Positions 29,818-37,862 of a DNA stretch of 64,000 bases are shown here, piece by piece. The DNA lies in contig NZ_WIDQ01000007.1 in assembly GCF_009495745.1 (NCBI RefSeq), positions 62,001 to 126,000 on the forward strand, written 5' to 3'. Each line of letters opens with the position of its first letter. Within the stretch, counting starts at the first letter, position 1. A program made the translations under genes and the position numbers. The notes under the pieces are model-generated. The model saw only the letters and a list, made by a program, of their open reading frames with translations. It was not told the DNA's origin and made no database searches. The DNA is from Niveispirillum sp. SYP-B3756. Lineage in GTDB: Bacteria > Pseudomonadota > Alphaproteobacteria > Azospirillales > Azospirillaceae.

Positions 29818-30351
29818 ACCTCTCGTCTCCTCGGCGATATGGATGCGCGCCCCGCCGGGCGCTTTGCGTCCTGAAAACTAAAAACTGGTGTCCCGTTCCG
29901 GGAACCGGAACGGCACCGGGTATTGTCCAACGACCACCCCATCCCCACCTGTTGCCCCGTTTCCACCAGAGCCGCCCTCGGGGGAGGGCGCGGGAGGGGA
30001 CGGGTATTCACGACAGGCAAAGCGAACGGAGCGGCCGGAGTACCCCCCGGTCGCGGATGATCGATATACATGGCGTTGGGCGGGTTGGGAAGCGCGCGCT
30101 GCCGGACAATCTGTCGCGCGTGAACGGAATGACCGGCAGAAACGTTCATTGACCGGGCCAACGCCCCCTTGCCATGCGCCCACCGCATAATATCAAGTCG
30201 ATATGGGAAATAGCGTAGCTTGCATCCGCCCTGGATTGCGAATATCTAAATTTCACAGTTGATGCGGCGTTCTTTTGCACCTCAGCAGCCGCGTCATTCA
30301 CAGGGATGGCGAACAATCGTCCTCCCCCACCCATCCGGCGGGCAGGCCCTT
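29818..30351. other. Divergent intergenic region between the petA and coaBC genes
   Basis: About 530 bases without a supported gene. It should carry the promoters of petABC (minus) and coaBC (plus). The short palindrome CCGTTCCGG.AACCGGAACGG (near 29893-29912) lies close to petA. Other frames are GC-rich shadows without ribosome binding sites. No known regulatory motif was recognised. Confidence 0.45.
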
Positions 30352-31611
30352 GTGACTGAACAGAATTCTATCCAGACGGACAGTGCGGCCCTTGCGGCCA
30401 AGCGTATCCTGCTGATCGTGGCGGGTGGCATCGCCGCCTTCAAGACGCCCGATCTGGTGCGCCGACTGCGCGAACGGGGGGCTGCGGTGCGCGTGGTGCT
30501 GACCGATGGCGGCGCGCAGTTCGTCACCCCGCTGACTTTGCAGGCGGTGTCAGAGGATAAGGTTTACCGCGATCTCTGGTCGCTGACCGACGAATCGGAG
30601 ATGGGCCATATCCAGCTCTCCCGTTCCGCAGACGTGATTCTGGTGGCACCGGCCACCGCCAATATCCTGGCCCGCATGGCCCATGGGTTGGCCGATGATC
30701 TGGCCACCACCGTGCTGCTGGCCACCGACAAGCCGGTGCTGGTGGCCCCGGCCATGAATGTGCGCATGTATGAACACCCCGCCACCCAGGCCAATCTGGC
30801 CCTGTTGGCCGGGCGCGGCGTGGGGATCATCGGCCCGGATGACGGCGCCATGGCCTGTGGGGAGTTCGGACCGGGCCGGATGAGCGAGCCGCTGGCCATC
30901 GTGGCGCATCTGGCCCAATGGTTCCGCGACCAGCTGGGGCCGAAGCCACTGGCCGGTCGCCATGCCATCGTCACCAGCGGGCCGACCCATGAACCGATCG
31001 ATCCCGTGCGCTATATCGCCAACCGGTCCAGCGGCAAGCAGGGCCATGCCGTGGCCGCCGCCCTGGCCGCCCTTGGCGCGCGGGTCACACTGGTCAGCGG
31101 GCCGGTCCGCCTGCTCCACCCACCGGGGGTAAATGTGGTGGCGGTGGAGACCGCACGGCAGATGCTGGATGCCTGCCAGGCCGCCTTGCCTGCGGATATT
31201 CTTGTCGCCGCCGCCGCCGTGGCCGATTGGCATGTCGCCGGGGCCGGGGAGAAGAAGCTGAAGAAGCAGGAAGGCGGGGCCCCGCCCGCCCTGGTTCTGG
31301 CCGAAAACCCGGACATTCTGGCCACCCTGTCGGCGGCTGGGCCACAGCGCCCGGAACTGGTGGTTGGTTTCGCTGCCGAAACAAATGACGTGCTGACCTA
31401 TGCCCAGGCCAAGCTGGCCCGGAAGGGCTGTGACTGGATTGTCGCCAACGATGTCTCCCCCGGCACCGGCACCTTTGGCGGGGACCGCAACAGCGTCCAT
31501 CTGATCCGCCGGGAACAGCCGGTGGAGGATTGGCCCGACCTGCCGAAAACCGATGTAGCGGCCCGGTTGGCTACCCGCATCGCTGATCATTTCGAAAACG
31601 GAAAGAAATAA
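30352..31611 (+). CDS. coaBC: Bifunctional phosphopantothenoylcysteine decarboxylase / phosphopantothenate-cysteine ligase
   Basis: A 419-residue fusion of CoaC (N-terminal flavoprotein decarboxylase) and CoaB (ligase), two steps of coenzyme A synthesis. CoaC motifs: [26 protein letters not shown] with the active-site His, [13 protein letters not shown] (PxMN), and [12 protein letters not shown] with the catalytic Cys. CoaB motifs: [20 protein letters not shown] and [11 protein letters not shown] 30352 gives the expected N-terminus; ATG 30259 would add an unrelated stretch. It is followed after one base by dut. Confidence 0.94.
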   Translation: MTEQNSIQTDSAALAAKRILLIVAGGIAAFKTPDLVRRLRERGAAVRVVLTDGGAQFVTPLTLQAVSEDKVYRDLWSLTDESEMGHIQLSRSADVILVAPATANILARMAHGLADDLATTVLLATDKPVLVAPAMNVRMYEHPATQANLALLAGRGVGIIGPDDGAMACGEFGPGRMSEPLAIVAHLAQWFRDQLGPKPLAGRHAIVTSGPTHEPIDPVRYIANRSSGKQGHAVAAALAALGARVTLVSGPVRLLHPPGVNVVAVETARQMLDACQAALPADILVAAAAVADWHVAGAGEKKLKKQEGGAPPALVLAENPDILATLSAAGPQRPELVVGFAAETNDVLTYAQAKLARKGCDWIVANDVSPGTGTFGGDRNSVHLIRREQPVEDWPDLPKTDVAARLATRIADHFENGKK

Positions 31612-31612
31612 T

Positions 31613-32068
31613 ATGTCCAGCATCTCCATCGCCGTCCGCCGTCTGCCCCATGGCGCTGATCTGGCCCTTCCCGCCTATGCCACCGAACATTCCGCCGGCA
31701 TGGACCTGTTGGCTGCCGTAGCGGAACCGGTGGTGCTGGGGCCGGGCGAACGCAAGCTGATCCCCACCGGCATCGCCATCGCCCTGCCGGAAGGGTACGA
31801 GGCGCAGGTGCGCCCCCGCTCCGGTCTGGCACTGAAGAACGGCGTCACCCTGCTGAACAGCCCCGGCACCATTGATGCCGATTATCGGGGCGAGGTGGGG
31901 GTGATCCTGGCCAACCTGTCCAACCAGCCCTTCACCGTGGAGCGCGGGATGCGCATCGCCCAGATGGTGATCGCCCGCTATGCCCGCGCCGCCTGGAACG
32001 AGGTGGAGAACCTGGACGAAACCGCGCGCGGGGCCGGCGGCTTCGGTTCCACCGGCACCAAGGGATAA
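31613..32068 (+). CDS. dut: dUTP diphosphatase (dUTPase)
   Basis: A 151-residue trimeric dUTPase that hydrolyses dUTP to dUMP. Conserved motifs are AGMDLLA (I), RPRSGLALK (II), [13 protein letters not shown] (III), RIAQMVI (IV) and the C-terminal arm [10 protein letters not shown] (V). It begins one base after the coaBC stop codon, the usual coaBC-dut pairing of proteobacteria, and is followed by an rrf2-type gene 12 bases on. Confidence 0.97.
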   Translation: MSSISIAVRRLPHGADLALPAYATEHSAGMDLLAAVAEPVVLGPGERKLIPTGIAIALPEGYEAQVRPRSGLALKNGVTLLNSPGTIDADYRGEVGVILANLSNQPFTVERGMRIAQMVIARYARAAWNEVENLDETARGAGGFGSTGTKG

Positions 32069-32080
32069 GGACAAAGGCTG

Positions 32081-32536
32081 ATGCTGCGCATTTCCAAGAA
32101 GCTGATGTTCGCCATCGAGACGGTGCTGGACATCGCCTACAATGCCGGGTCGGCACCCGTGCAATCGGCGGAGATCACCCAGCGCCAGGGTATCCCCAAG
32201 CGTTACCTGGAGCAGGTGCTGCAGGCGCTGGTGCGGGCCGGCGTGCTGGCAGGGGTGCGCGGCCCCAAGGGCGGCTATCGGCTGGCCAAGGAGCGCCGCC
32301 GCATCAGCGTGGCGGAAATCGTCCGCGTTGTCCGCGCCCTGGAACAGGGCACCGACCCGATTGAAGAGGAAGTGGGCGCTGATCTGGGCCGGCTGGTCGT
32401 CCGCCCGCTGTGGGCCGAGCTGCAGGACGAGGTGATGGCGCGACTGGAACAGACCAGCATCGAGGATCTGTGCGTGCGGGCGCATCAGGCCGACATTCCG
32501 TCCGAAGCCGCTTCCAAGCTGGATTTCAGCATCTGA
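32081..32536 (+). CDS. Rrf2-family transcriptional regulator without the Fe-S cysteines
   Basis: A 151-residue Rrf2 winged-helix regulator. The HTH includes ITQRQGIPKRYLEQVLQALV (about residues 28-47) and the wing GVRGPKGGYRLAKERRRISV. The three clustered cysteines that hold the Fe-S cluster in IscR/NsrR are absent (only one Cys, near the C-terminus). It is therefore more like CymR or other cysteine-metabolism Rrf2 proteins. Its position directly upstream of cysK, with a palindrome in the gap, suggests it regulates cysK; this is inference. It is co-directional with coaBC-dut. Confidence 0.9.
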   Translation: MLRISKKLMFAIETVLDIAYNAGSAPVQSAEITQRQGIPKRYLEQVLQALVRAGVLAGVRGPKGGYRLAKERRRISVAEIVRVVRALEQGTDPIEEEVGADLGRLVVRPLWAELQDEVMARLEQTSIEDLCVRAHQADIPSEAASKLDFSI

Positions 32537-32560
32537 AGCGCTTATATACAGAAACGAACC

Positions 32561-32579
32561 GGTATTTCAGGTAAATACC
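32561..32579. promoter_or_regulatory. Candidate operator upstream of cysK
   Basis: GGTATTT and AAATACC form a perfect 7-base inverted repeat with a 5-base spacer, 17 bases before the cysK start codon and 25 bases after the rrf2 gene. Its position suits a binding site of the adjacent Rrf2 regulator. Confidence 0.55.
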
Positions 32580-32595
32580 ACACGGGAGATGTGAA

Positions 32596-33558
32596 ATGTC
32601 CACCAGTGGCGAATTCCGCGGCCGCATCTATGACAGCATCCTGGACACCGTCGGCGCGACGCCGCTGGTGCGCCTGAACCGCCTGGGCGCCAAGCATGGC
32701 GTGGTGGCCGATGTTGTCGCCAAGTGCGAGTTCTTCAACCCGCTTTCCAGCGTGAAGGACCGCATCGGCAAGGCGATGATTGAGGCGGCGGAGGCCGAAG
32801 GCAAGATTTCGCCCGACCGCACCGTGCTGGTGGAACCGACCTCGGGCAATACCGGCATCGCGCTGGCCTTCGTGGCCGCCGCCAAGGGCTATCGCCTGAT
32901 TCTGACCATGCCGGAAAGCATGTCGATCGAACGGCGCAAGATGCTGAAGCTGCTGGGTGCCGAACTGGTGCTGACCCCCGCCCCGCAGGGCATGAAGGGC
33001 GCCATCGCCAAGGCCGAGGAACTGGTGGCCAGCACGCCCGGTGCCTATATCCTGCAGCAGTTCAAGAACCCGGCCAATCCGGCTGTCCATCGCGCCACCA
33101 CGGCGGAGGAAATCTGGAACGACACGGCCGGCAAGGCTGATGTTCTGGTGGCCGGCGTGGGTACCGGCGGCACCCTGACTGGTGTGGCCGAGGTATTGAA
33201 GGCCCGCAAGCCCGGCTTCCAGGTCGTGGCGGTGGAGCCGGAGGATAGCCCGGTTCTGTCCGGCGGCCTGCCCGGCCCGCACAAGATCCAGGGCATCGGT
33301 GCCGGCTTCGTGCCGGACATCCTGGACAAAAACCTGATCGACGAGGTGCTGCGCATCTCCAACGTCCGCGCGTTCGAACTGGCGCGTGACGCCGCCCGCA
33401 CTGAGGGCATCACCGTCGGCATCTCCTCCGGCGCCGCCCTGGCGGCGGCGTTCGAGGTGGGTGCGCGGGCCGAGATGAAGGGCAAGCTGATCGTCGTTGT
33501 GCTGCCCAGCTTCGCCGAGCGCTACCTCTCCACCGCCCTGTTCGAGGGGCTGGAATAA
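32596..33558 (+). CDS. cysK: Cysteine synthase (O-acetylserine sulphhydrylase)
   Basis: A 320-residue PLP enzyme that makes cysteine from O-acetylserine and sulphide. The PLP lysine is in [15 protein letters not shown] (about residue 51). The substrate-binding loop is [16 protein letters not shown], and the phosphate-binding loop is [14 protein letters not shown]. Length and motifs fit CysK. It follows the Rrf2 regulator gene and ends with a strong terminator. Confidence 0.96.
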   Translation: MSTSGEFRGRIYDSILDTVGATPLVRLNRLGAKHGVVADVVAKCEFFNPLSSVKDRIGKAMIEAAEAEGKISPDRTVLVEPTSGNTGIALAFVAAAKGYRLILTMPESMSIERRKMLKLLGAELVLTPAPQGMKGAIAKAEELVASTPGAYILQQFKNPANPAVHRATTAEEIWNDTAGKADVLVAGVGTGGTLTGVAEVLKARKPGFQVVAVEPEDSPVLSGGLPGPHKIQGIGAGFVPDILDKNLIDEVLRISNVRAFELARDAARTEGITVGISSGAALAAAFEVGARAEMKGKLIVVVLPSFAERYLSTALFEGLE

Positions 33559-33587
33559 GCTCTCCCGCCCAATCGGCGGAATGAGAC

Positions 33588-33618
33588 ACCCCCGGCGTCG
33601 CCCGACGCCGGGGTTTTT
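33588..33618 (+). terminator. Terminator of the coaBC-dut-rrf2-cysK unit
   Basis: ACCCCCGGCGTCG folds with CGACGCCGGGG around a short loop (CCC-centred) and is followed by TTTTT. It lies about 30 bases after the cysK stop. Confidence 0.92.
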
Positions 33619-33630
33619 CATGCGATAACA

Positions 33631-33648
33631 GTTAGGCATATTACTAAC
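33631..33648. promoter_or_regulatory. Operator-like palindrome 1 (ArsR gene promoter)
   Basis: GTTAGGCATATTACTAAC: an inverted repeat GTTAG-N8-CTAAC. An almost identical copy (GTTAGGCAAATGACTAAC) occurs exactly 50 bases downstream. Sites of this size and symmetry upstream of an ArsR gene are typical autoregulatory operators. Confidence 0.75.
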
Positions 33649-33680
33649 TGTTTATTGTCACCACCCCGGATCGCATGATA

Positions 33681-33698
33681 GTTAGGCAAATGACTAAC
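33681..33698. promoter_or_regulatory. Operator-like palindrome 2, overlapping the ArsR start codon
   Basis: GTTAGGCAAATGACTAAC, matching the upstream palindrome at 15 of 18 positions. The ATG at 33690 lies inside it. Binding here together with the site 50 bases upstream would cover the whole promoter and the start region. Confidence 0.72.
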
Positions 33699-34046
33699 CA
33701 ACAGACGAACCCAACTGCCCTGGACCGTATGTTCCACGCCTTGGCCGATCCGTCGCGCCGGGCGGTGGTGGAACGGCTGGTGCAGGGGCCGGCAACGGTG
33801 GGGGAACTGGCCAAGCCGCTGGACATGGCTATGCCCACCGTTTTGCAGCATCTGCGCGTGCTGGAAAGCAGCGGCCTGATCCGCACGGAAAAGGCTGGCC
33901 GCGTGCGCACCTGCCGGCTGGAACCCCAGGCCCTGGCCAGCGCCCAGGGCTGGATCGACCGGCTACGGGCGGAATGGGAGGCGCGGCTGGATCGTCTGGA
34001 TGCCTATCTTCAAACCTTGCAGGAGAGCGACCATGGCCCCCAGTGA
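33690..34046 (+). CDS. ArsR-family transcriptional repressor
   Basis: A 118-residue winged-helix protein of the group coupled to SRPBCC/AHSA1 genes. It shows ALADPSRRAVVERLVQGPAT at the N-terminus, the recognition region MAMPTVLQHLRVLESSGLIR and the wing TEKAGRVRTCRLEP. No metal-binding cysteine motif (ELCVCDL type) is present, so it is probably not a metal sensor. Start ATG 33690 is preferred on family length; ATG 33675 is possible. Two palindromes suggest autoregulation. The 3' end overlaps the start of the SRPBCC gene by 14 bases. Confidence 0.88.
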   Translation: MTNQQTNPTALDRMFHALADPSRRAVVERLVQGPATVGELAKPLDMAMPTVLQHLRVLESSGLIRTEKAGRVRTCRLEPQALASAQGWIDRLRAEWEARLDRLDAYLQTLQESDHGPQ

Positions 34047-34968
34047 TACAACTGAAAGCGAAGCAGAACGGACGCTGGAGGTCAGCCGCCTGCTATCGGC
34101 CCCGCGCGCCCTGGTCTGGCGGGTGCTGACCGATCGGCGACATGTTTCTTTCTTCTGGGGGCCGGACGGGTTCAGCACCACGACCACGGAAATGGATGTG
34201 CGGCCCGGCGGCGACTGGCGCTTCACCATGCATGGACCGGATGGCACCGACTATATCAACCATGTCCGTTACGAGACGGTGCAGGAACCGGCATTCCTGG
34301 CCTGGGACCATTATGGCGCCGATCCGGACGTGCTGCATCACCAGGGCCGGATCGAACTGACGGAGGAAGCACCGGACAAGACCCGCGTCATCCTGCGTAT
34401 CATCTGCGAGAGCAAGGCGCGGCTGGAGGAGGTGAAGAAGTTCGGGGCCGAAGCCGGCGGCCACCAGACGCTGGCGCGGCTGGACCAGCGGATCAGCGAT
34501 GCCGCCACCGATATGGGGTTGAGCCGGATCGTCAAGGCACCGCGCGCCCTGGTCTGGCGCGCCTGGACCGACCCCGCCCTGTTGCGGCAATGGTGGTGCC
34601 CCCGGCCCTGGATGGTGGCGGATTGCCGGCTGGACCCGCAGGCCGGTGGGGAGCTTTACACATTGATGCGCGGGCCGGCGGGGGAGGAAGCCGCCGTCCA
34701 TGGCTGTTTCCTGGAAGTGTGCCCGCAGGAAAAGCTGGTCTGGACAGACTTGATGACCGCCGGCTTCCGCCCAGTGCCCACCCCACCCTTTGGCTTTGTC
34801 GCCGTGGTGACGTTGGAAGATTGGGGCAGCCGCACCCGTTACAGCGTGCGCGCCATGCATACCAGCCCGCAAAGCCGGCAGCAGCACGCGGAAATGGGCT
34901 TCTATGATGGCTGGGCCACGGTGTTGGAACAGTTGGCCGATCTGGTGGAGACAGGACAAGACGGCTGA
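34033..34968 (+). CDS. Tandem SRPBCC (AHSA1-like) domain protein
   Basis: A 311-residue cytoplasmic protein made of two AHSA1/START-like domains in tandem. The first, about residues 10-150, has RLLSAPRALVWRVLTDRRHV; the second, about 160-305, has RIVKAPRALVWRAWTDPALL. The two starts are clearly homologous, and each has the family's R.....WG/WCP pattern (FFWGPDGF and QWWCPRPW). Single-domain AHSA1 proteins coded beside ArsR regulators are common; the fused form is less so. Ligand unknown; these folds bind hydrophobic small molecules. ATG 34033 overlaps the ArsR gene, giving translational coupling. Confidence 0.88.
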   Translation: MAPSDTTESEAERTLEVSRLLSAPRALVWRVLTDRRHVSFFWGPDGFSTTTTEMDVRPGGDWRFTMHGPDGTDYINHVRYETVQEPAFLAWDHYGADPDVLHHQGRIELTEEAPDKTRVILRIICESKARLEEVKKFGAEAGGHQTLARLDQRISDAATDMGLSRIVKAPRALVWRAWTDPALLRQWWCPRPWMVADCRLDPQAGGELYTLMRGPAGEEAAVHGCFLEVCPQEKLVWTDLMTAGFRPVPTPPFGFVAVVTLEDWGSRTRYSVRAMHTSPQSRQQHAEMGFYDGWATVLEQLADLVETGQDG

Positions 34969-34996
34969 TTTTCCACCTCGGATAAGTGATTGCATT

Positions 34997-35050
34997 TCCC
35001 AATGGAGAAGCCAGTATGGGGTGTTTCTCAGTTTAATTTCTCCATTGGGA
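34997..35050. repeat. 13-bp perfect inverted repeat upstream of the first TonB_C/TPR gene
   Basis: TCCCAATGGAGAA (34997-35009) and TTCTCCATTGGGA (35038-35050) are perfect complements with a 28-base spacer. The right arm ends nine bases before the next start codon and covers the ribosome-binding region, so it may be an operator pair, or an mRNA hairpin that would hide the translation start. Confidence 0.6.
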
Positions 35051-35059
35051 TTCCCATCC

Positions 35060-36115
35060 ATGCGGTATTATCTGGCCCTGCCCCTGCTGTTCCTCGCCAG
35101 CCTTACGGCGATCCATCCCGCCCGGGCGGCGGAAGAGGAGGCGGAAAAGCCACAAAAACGGATCATCTGCGACCGCAAAGGCAATTACCCCGTCGCCTTG
35201 GCCGAAGATTCCCGCGAAGGCTGGGTTGATCTCCGTTTCACCATGAAGGCGGATGGCGGTTTTACCGATGTCGAGGTCATCTCCGCTTTCGGTGAACCCT
35301 ACTTCGCTGAAACCGCCCAGAAGGCGATGAGCACGTGCCGTTATGAACACCCGGAACTGATTGCCCCGGCAGGGCAAGAGGCACGCAACCTGCGCACCCG
35401 CTATTATTTCCGCCTGGAACCGCCGAGCAAAGGCAGTACGGAAACCGTTTACGTCCGCTTGAAGGAGGCGCAGAGGCTGTTGAAAGAGGGGCAGGTCGAT
35501 GCCGCCGAGGCCGCCCTGCTGAGGGTGGAGAAGAATAGCCGTAACCTGTATGAATTCAGCCATTTGATGATCATGCGGGCAGCCGTGGCGGTGGCCCGCG
35601 GCAACAGCAGTCTGGCCTTGTCCTATCTTGACGGGATCAGCGAGAATAAACGTTTTATTGAAAAAAGGGAGTTCAGCCAGTTGTTGCGGATGCGCCTGTC
35701 CCTGGAACTGCGGGAGGGCCATTATGTCGATGCCCAGCGAACAGCGGATGAGATGGCAGAAAAATCACCCCGTGATGGGGATGAGAAGCTGCTGGCGGGA
35801 CTGGCTGACCTGAAAAAGCTGGTGACATCCGGGCGCCCATTTAGAGTCATCGGACAGATACCGGTCAATTGCCATCCCGCCTTCTGCGAACCCGATAAGC
35901 CGGAATGGTCCTATGCACCCTATAATCGCACGGTTTCCCTGGCTGATATTCAGGGGCAACTGGACGAGGTCAATCTCCGTTGTGACAAGAAGACAATGAC
36001 GGCCAAGGCCGAAGCCGGCATTACCTGGACCATCCCCAAAAGCTGGGGGCAATGCGAAGTGCATGTGTTGGGAAAGCCGGGGACGAAATTCACGCTGATC
36101 GATGAGACGCTTTGA
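35060..36115 (+). CDS. Secreted TonB_C-like / TPR-like / Cys-rich protein, paralogue 1
   Basis: A 351-residue exported protein. A signal peptide (MRYYLALPLLFLASLTAIHP, cut after ARA) is followed by a domain resembling the TonB C-terminal fold (about 45-105, EGWVDLRFTMKADGGFTDVE). A helical TPR-like middle follows (about 135-235, RLKEAQRLLKEGQVDAAEAA). The C-terminal domain of about 90 residues has four cysteines (CHPAFCEPDKPEW, LRCDKK, GQCEVHV) and ends FTLIDETL. There is no membrane anchor or Pro-rich linker, so it is not a working TonB energy transducer. A homologous gene follows after 23 bases. Function unknown; probably periplasmic. Confidence 0.78.
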   Translation: MRYYLALPLLFLASLTAIHPARAAEEEAEKPQKRIICDRKGNYPVALAEDSREGWVDLRFTMKADGGFTDVEVISAFGEPYFAETAQKAMSTCRYEHPELIAPAGQEARNLRTRYYFRLEPPSKGSTETVYVRLKEAQRLLKEGQVDAAEAALLRVEKNSRNLYEFSHLMIMRAAVAVARGNSSLALSYLDGISENKRFIEKREFSQLLRMRLSLELREGHYVDAQRTADEMAEKSPRDGDEKLLAGLADLKKLVTSGRPFRVIGQIPVNCHPAFCEPDKPEWSYAPYNRTVSLADIQGQLDEVNLRCDKKTMTAKAEAGITWTIPKSWGQCEVHVLGKPGTKFTLIDETL

Positions 36116-36138
36116 ACCTGCGCAATCAAGGAACTGCG

Positions 36139-36555
36139 ATGCGTACGCTCCTTCTGTTCAATACGATATTGACGATATTTCTGCTGTCGCCCCCAACCGT
36201 AATGGCACAGACAGCCCCTACTGCTAGCCACGAATATATCGATATCGGCAAAAATGTCTGCAAAGACATCCAATTTCCAAAAAATGAACGTGAAAATATC
36301 GGTGAAGGCTGGGTCATTTTCCGCGCAACATTACAGAAAGATGGAAAATTAACTGACTTACAAGTCATAGCAAAAACAGGAAATGAAGATTTTGTAAAAA
36401 CTGCATTAAGAAATTTTTCGAAATGTAGATACCCTCCACCAATTTCAGAAAATGGTGAACCATTTTTGATAAACAATATATATTTTCACAATTTATTTGT
36501 ACGGCCAGATTTACAAAAGAATCATGAATCTAATAAAAATAAATTATATTATTAA
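36139..36555 (+). CDS. Paralogue 2 of the TonB_C/TPR pair, N-terminal part (AT-rich, frame ends early)
   Basis: This 138-residue frame has a signal peptide (MRTLLLFNTILTIFLLSPPT) and the TonB_C-like domain (GEGWVIFRATLQKDGKLTDL), matching paralogue 1. It stops at 36555 just where the TPR-like part should begin; that part continues in the +1 frame (next entry). By hand count 36241-36600 is about 31% GC, against about 62% in the preceding gene. A frame change within the A-rich tract at 36530-36545 would join the two pieces. Either the gene is broken, or two coupled proteins are made, or the base call is wrong. Confidence 0.62.
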   Translation: MRTLLLFNTILTIFLLSPPTVMAQTAPTASHEYIDIGKNVCKDIQFPKNERENIGEGWVIFRATLQKDGKLTDLQVIAKTGNEDFVKTALRNFSKCRYPPPISENGEPFLINNIYFHNLFVRPDLQKNHESNKNKLYY

Positions 36556-37204
36556 ATTAATAGAACAGGGAAAAACAGATGAGGCGGAGTCCAATTTAAA
36601 TACATTAGAACATGAGGCCAATCGCGTCCTCGATCTGGTAAATATTATGGTGCTGCACGCAACCCTGATGAGTGGAAGGGGACGAGATGATATCGCACTT
36701 CGATATCTCCAGCTGGTTCCAATTTTACAAGAGTCAATTGAAAGCGATCCGAATGCAGCCCGGATATTGTCCCGGCGGCTGGGCCTGGAACTGAAAATGG
36801 GGTTGCTGGCCAGCGCAGAAGTCACAAGCCACAGACTGGCCAAGGCAAGGCCCCAGCCGGACGATGCCACATTACAGGCAGAGCTGGAAAAACTGCGCCA
36901 GCTTGGCGCGTCTGGCAAGCCACTGGCCATTGCGGGCCGGGTGCCGGCGGAATGCCGCCCCATGATCTGTGACCCTGCAAAACCATCCTGGGAATATGTG
37001 CCGGTTCACCGCACCGTTTCCCTGGCCGATGCCAAGGGGCGGCTGGATCAGGTGATTCTGCGCTGCACGCGCAGAACCGTCACCATACCCGCCACGACCG
37101 ACACTACCTGGACCCTTCCGGCCAAGCTGGGCCAATGCGCGGTGGAGGTGACGGGCGAATCAGGCGCAACATTCACCCTGATCGACGAAACGCTGCCCGG
37201 CTGA
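36524..37204 (+). CDS. Paralogue 2 of the TonB_C/TPR pair, C-terminal part
   Basis: A 226-residue frame beginning MNLIKINYIIKLIEQGKTDE at ATG 36524, without signal peptide, overlapping the previous frame by 32 bases. It contains the TPR-like helices and the four-cysteine C-terminal domain (CRPMICDPAKPSW, LRCTRRT, GQCAVEV, ending FTLIDETLPG), which align without gaps of note to paralogue 1 (RTVSLAD and TW.P are identical). The 3' two-thirds has normal high GC while the 5' end is AT-rich. As a free-standing protein it would stay in the cytoplasm, which is unlikely for a Cys-rich domain, so a disrupted gene is favoured. Confidence 0.6.
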   Translation: MNLIKINYIIKLIEQGKTDEAESNLNTLEHEANRVLDLVNIMVLHATLMSGRGRDDIALRYLQLVPILQESIESDPNAARILSRRLGLELKMGLLASAEVTSHRLAKARPQPDDATLQAELEKLRQLGASGKPLAIAGRVPAECRPMICDPAKPSWEYVPVHRTVSLADAKGRLDQVILRCTRRTVTIPATTDTTWTLPAKLGQCAVEVTGESGATFTLIDETLPG

Positions 37205-37218
37205 GGCAAGGCTGCCCC

Positions 37219-37812
37219 ATGAGCCCCGATGCTTTCCGCCAGTTGGCCCTGTCTAACCCCATCAACGCCGTCCTGCTGCAACGGCTGCCGGCGCTGGGGT
37301 TGGCGGATGTCTGGCTGGTGGCGGGCTGCCTTTATCAGGCGGTGTGGAACCAGCGGGCGGGCCGGGCGCCGGATTGGGGCGTGAAGGATTACGACATCTT
37401 TTATTTCGATCCTGATACCAGTTGGGAGGCGGAGGATCAGGCCATCCGCCGGGCCGAATCACTGTTCGCTGATCTGGGGGTGATGGTGGAACTGCGCAAT
37501 CAGGCGCGCGTGCATCTTTGGTATCCGCAGCGGTTCGGCCGCACCATCGCCCCCATTCCCAGCGGACGGGCGGGGATTGACGGGTTTCTGGTGGAATGCA
37601 CCTGTGTCGGCCTGTCACCCGATGGCGGGTTCTATGCGCCCTATGGGCTGGATGATCTGGCTGCCGGTATCCTGCGCCCCAACCCACGCACCCCCGATCC
37701 GGTACAATATGGGCTGAAGGTCGCCAGCTACCGCAGCCGCTGGCCCTTCCTGCGCGAAGGGGGTAACACATCAGAGGTATTGGAACCGCCGCCACTGGCG
37801 CCCCGTTCCTAG
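37219..37812 (+). CDS. Nucleotidyltransferase-like protein (NTP_transf_6 / DUF925 type)
   Basis: A 197-residue protein matching the NTP_transf_6 family. It has LGLADVWLVAGCLYQAVWNQ, then WGVKDYDIFYFDPDTSWEAE with the acidic pair of a nucleotidyltransferase active site (DYDIFYFD). RVHLWYPQRFG and SGRAGIDGFLVECTCVGL follow. The biochemical activity of this family is not established. ATG 37219 is chosen, 14 bases after the previous gene. An esterase and other unrelated genes follow; no operon meaning is clear. Confidence 0.85.
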   Translation: MSPDAFRQLALSNPINAVLLQRLPALGLADVWLVAGCLYQAVWNQRAGRAPDWGVKDYDIFYFDPDTSWEAEDQAIRRAESLFADLGVMVELRNQARVHLWYPQRFGRTIAPIPSGRAGIDGFLVECTCVGLSPDGGFYAPYGLDDLAAGILRPNPRTPDPVQYGLKVASYRSRWPFLREGGNTSEVLEPPPLAPRS

Positions 37813-37862
37813 TCACGTCCAGCCGGCCAGTGGGCCGGTCACAACGATGACAGGAAAAGATC

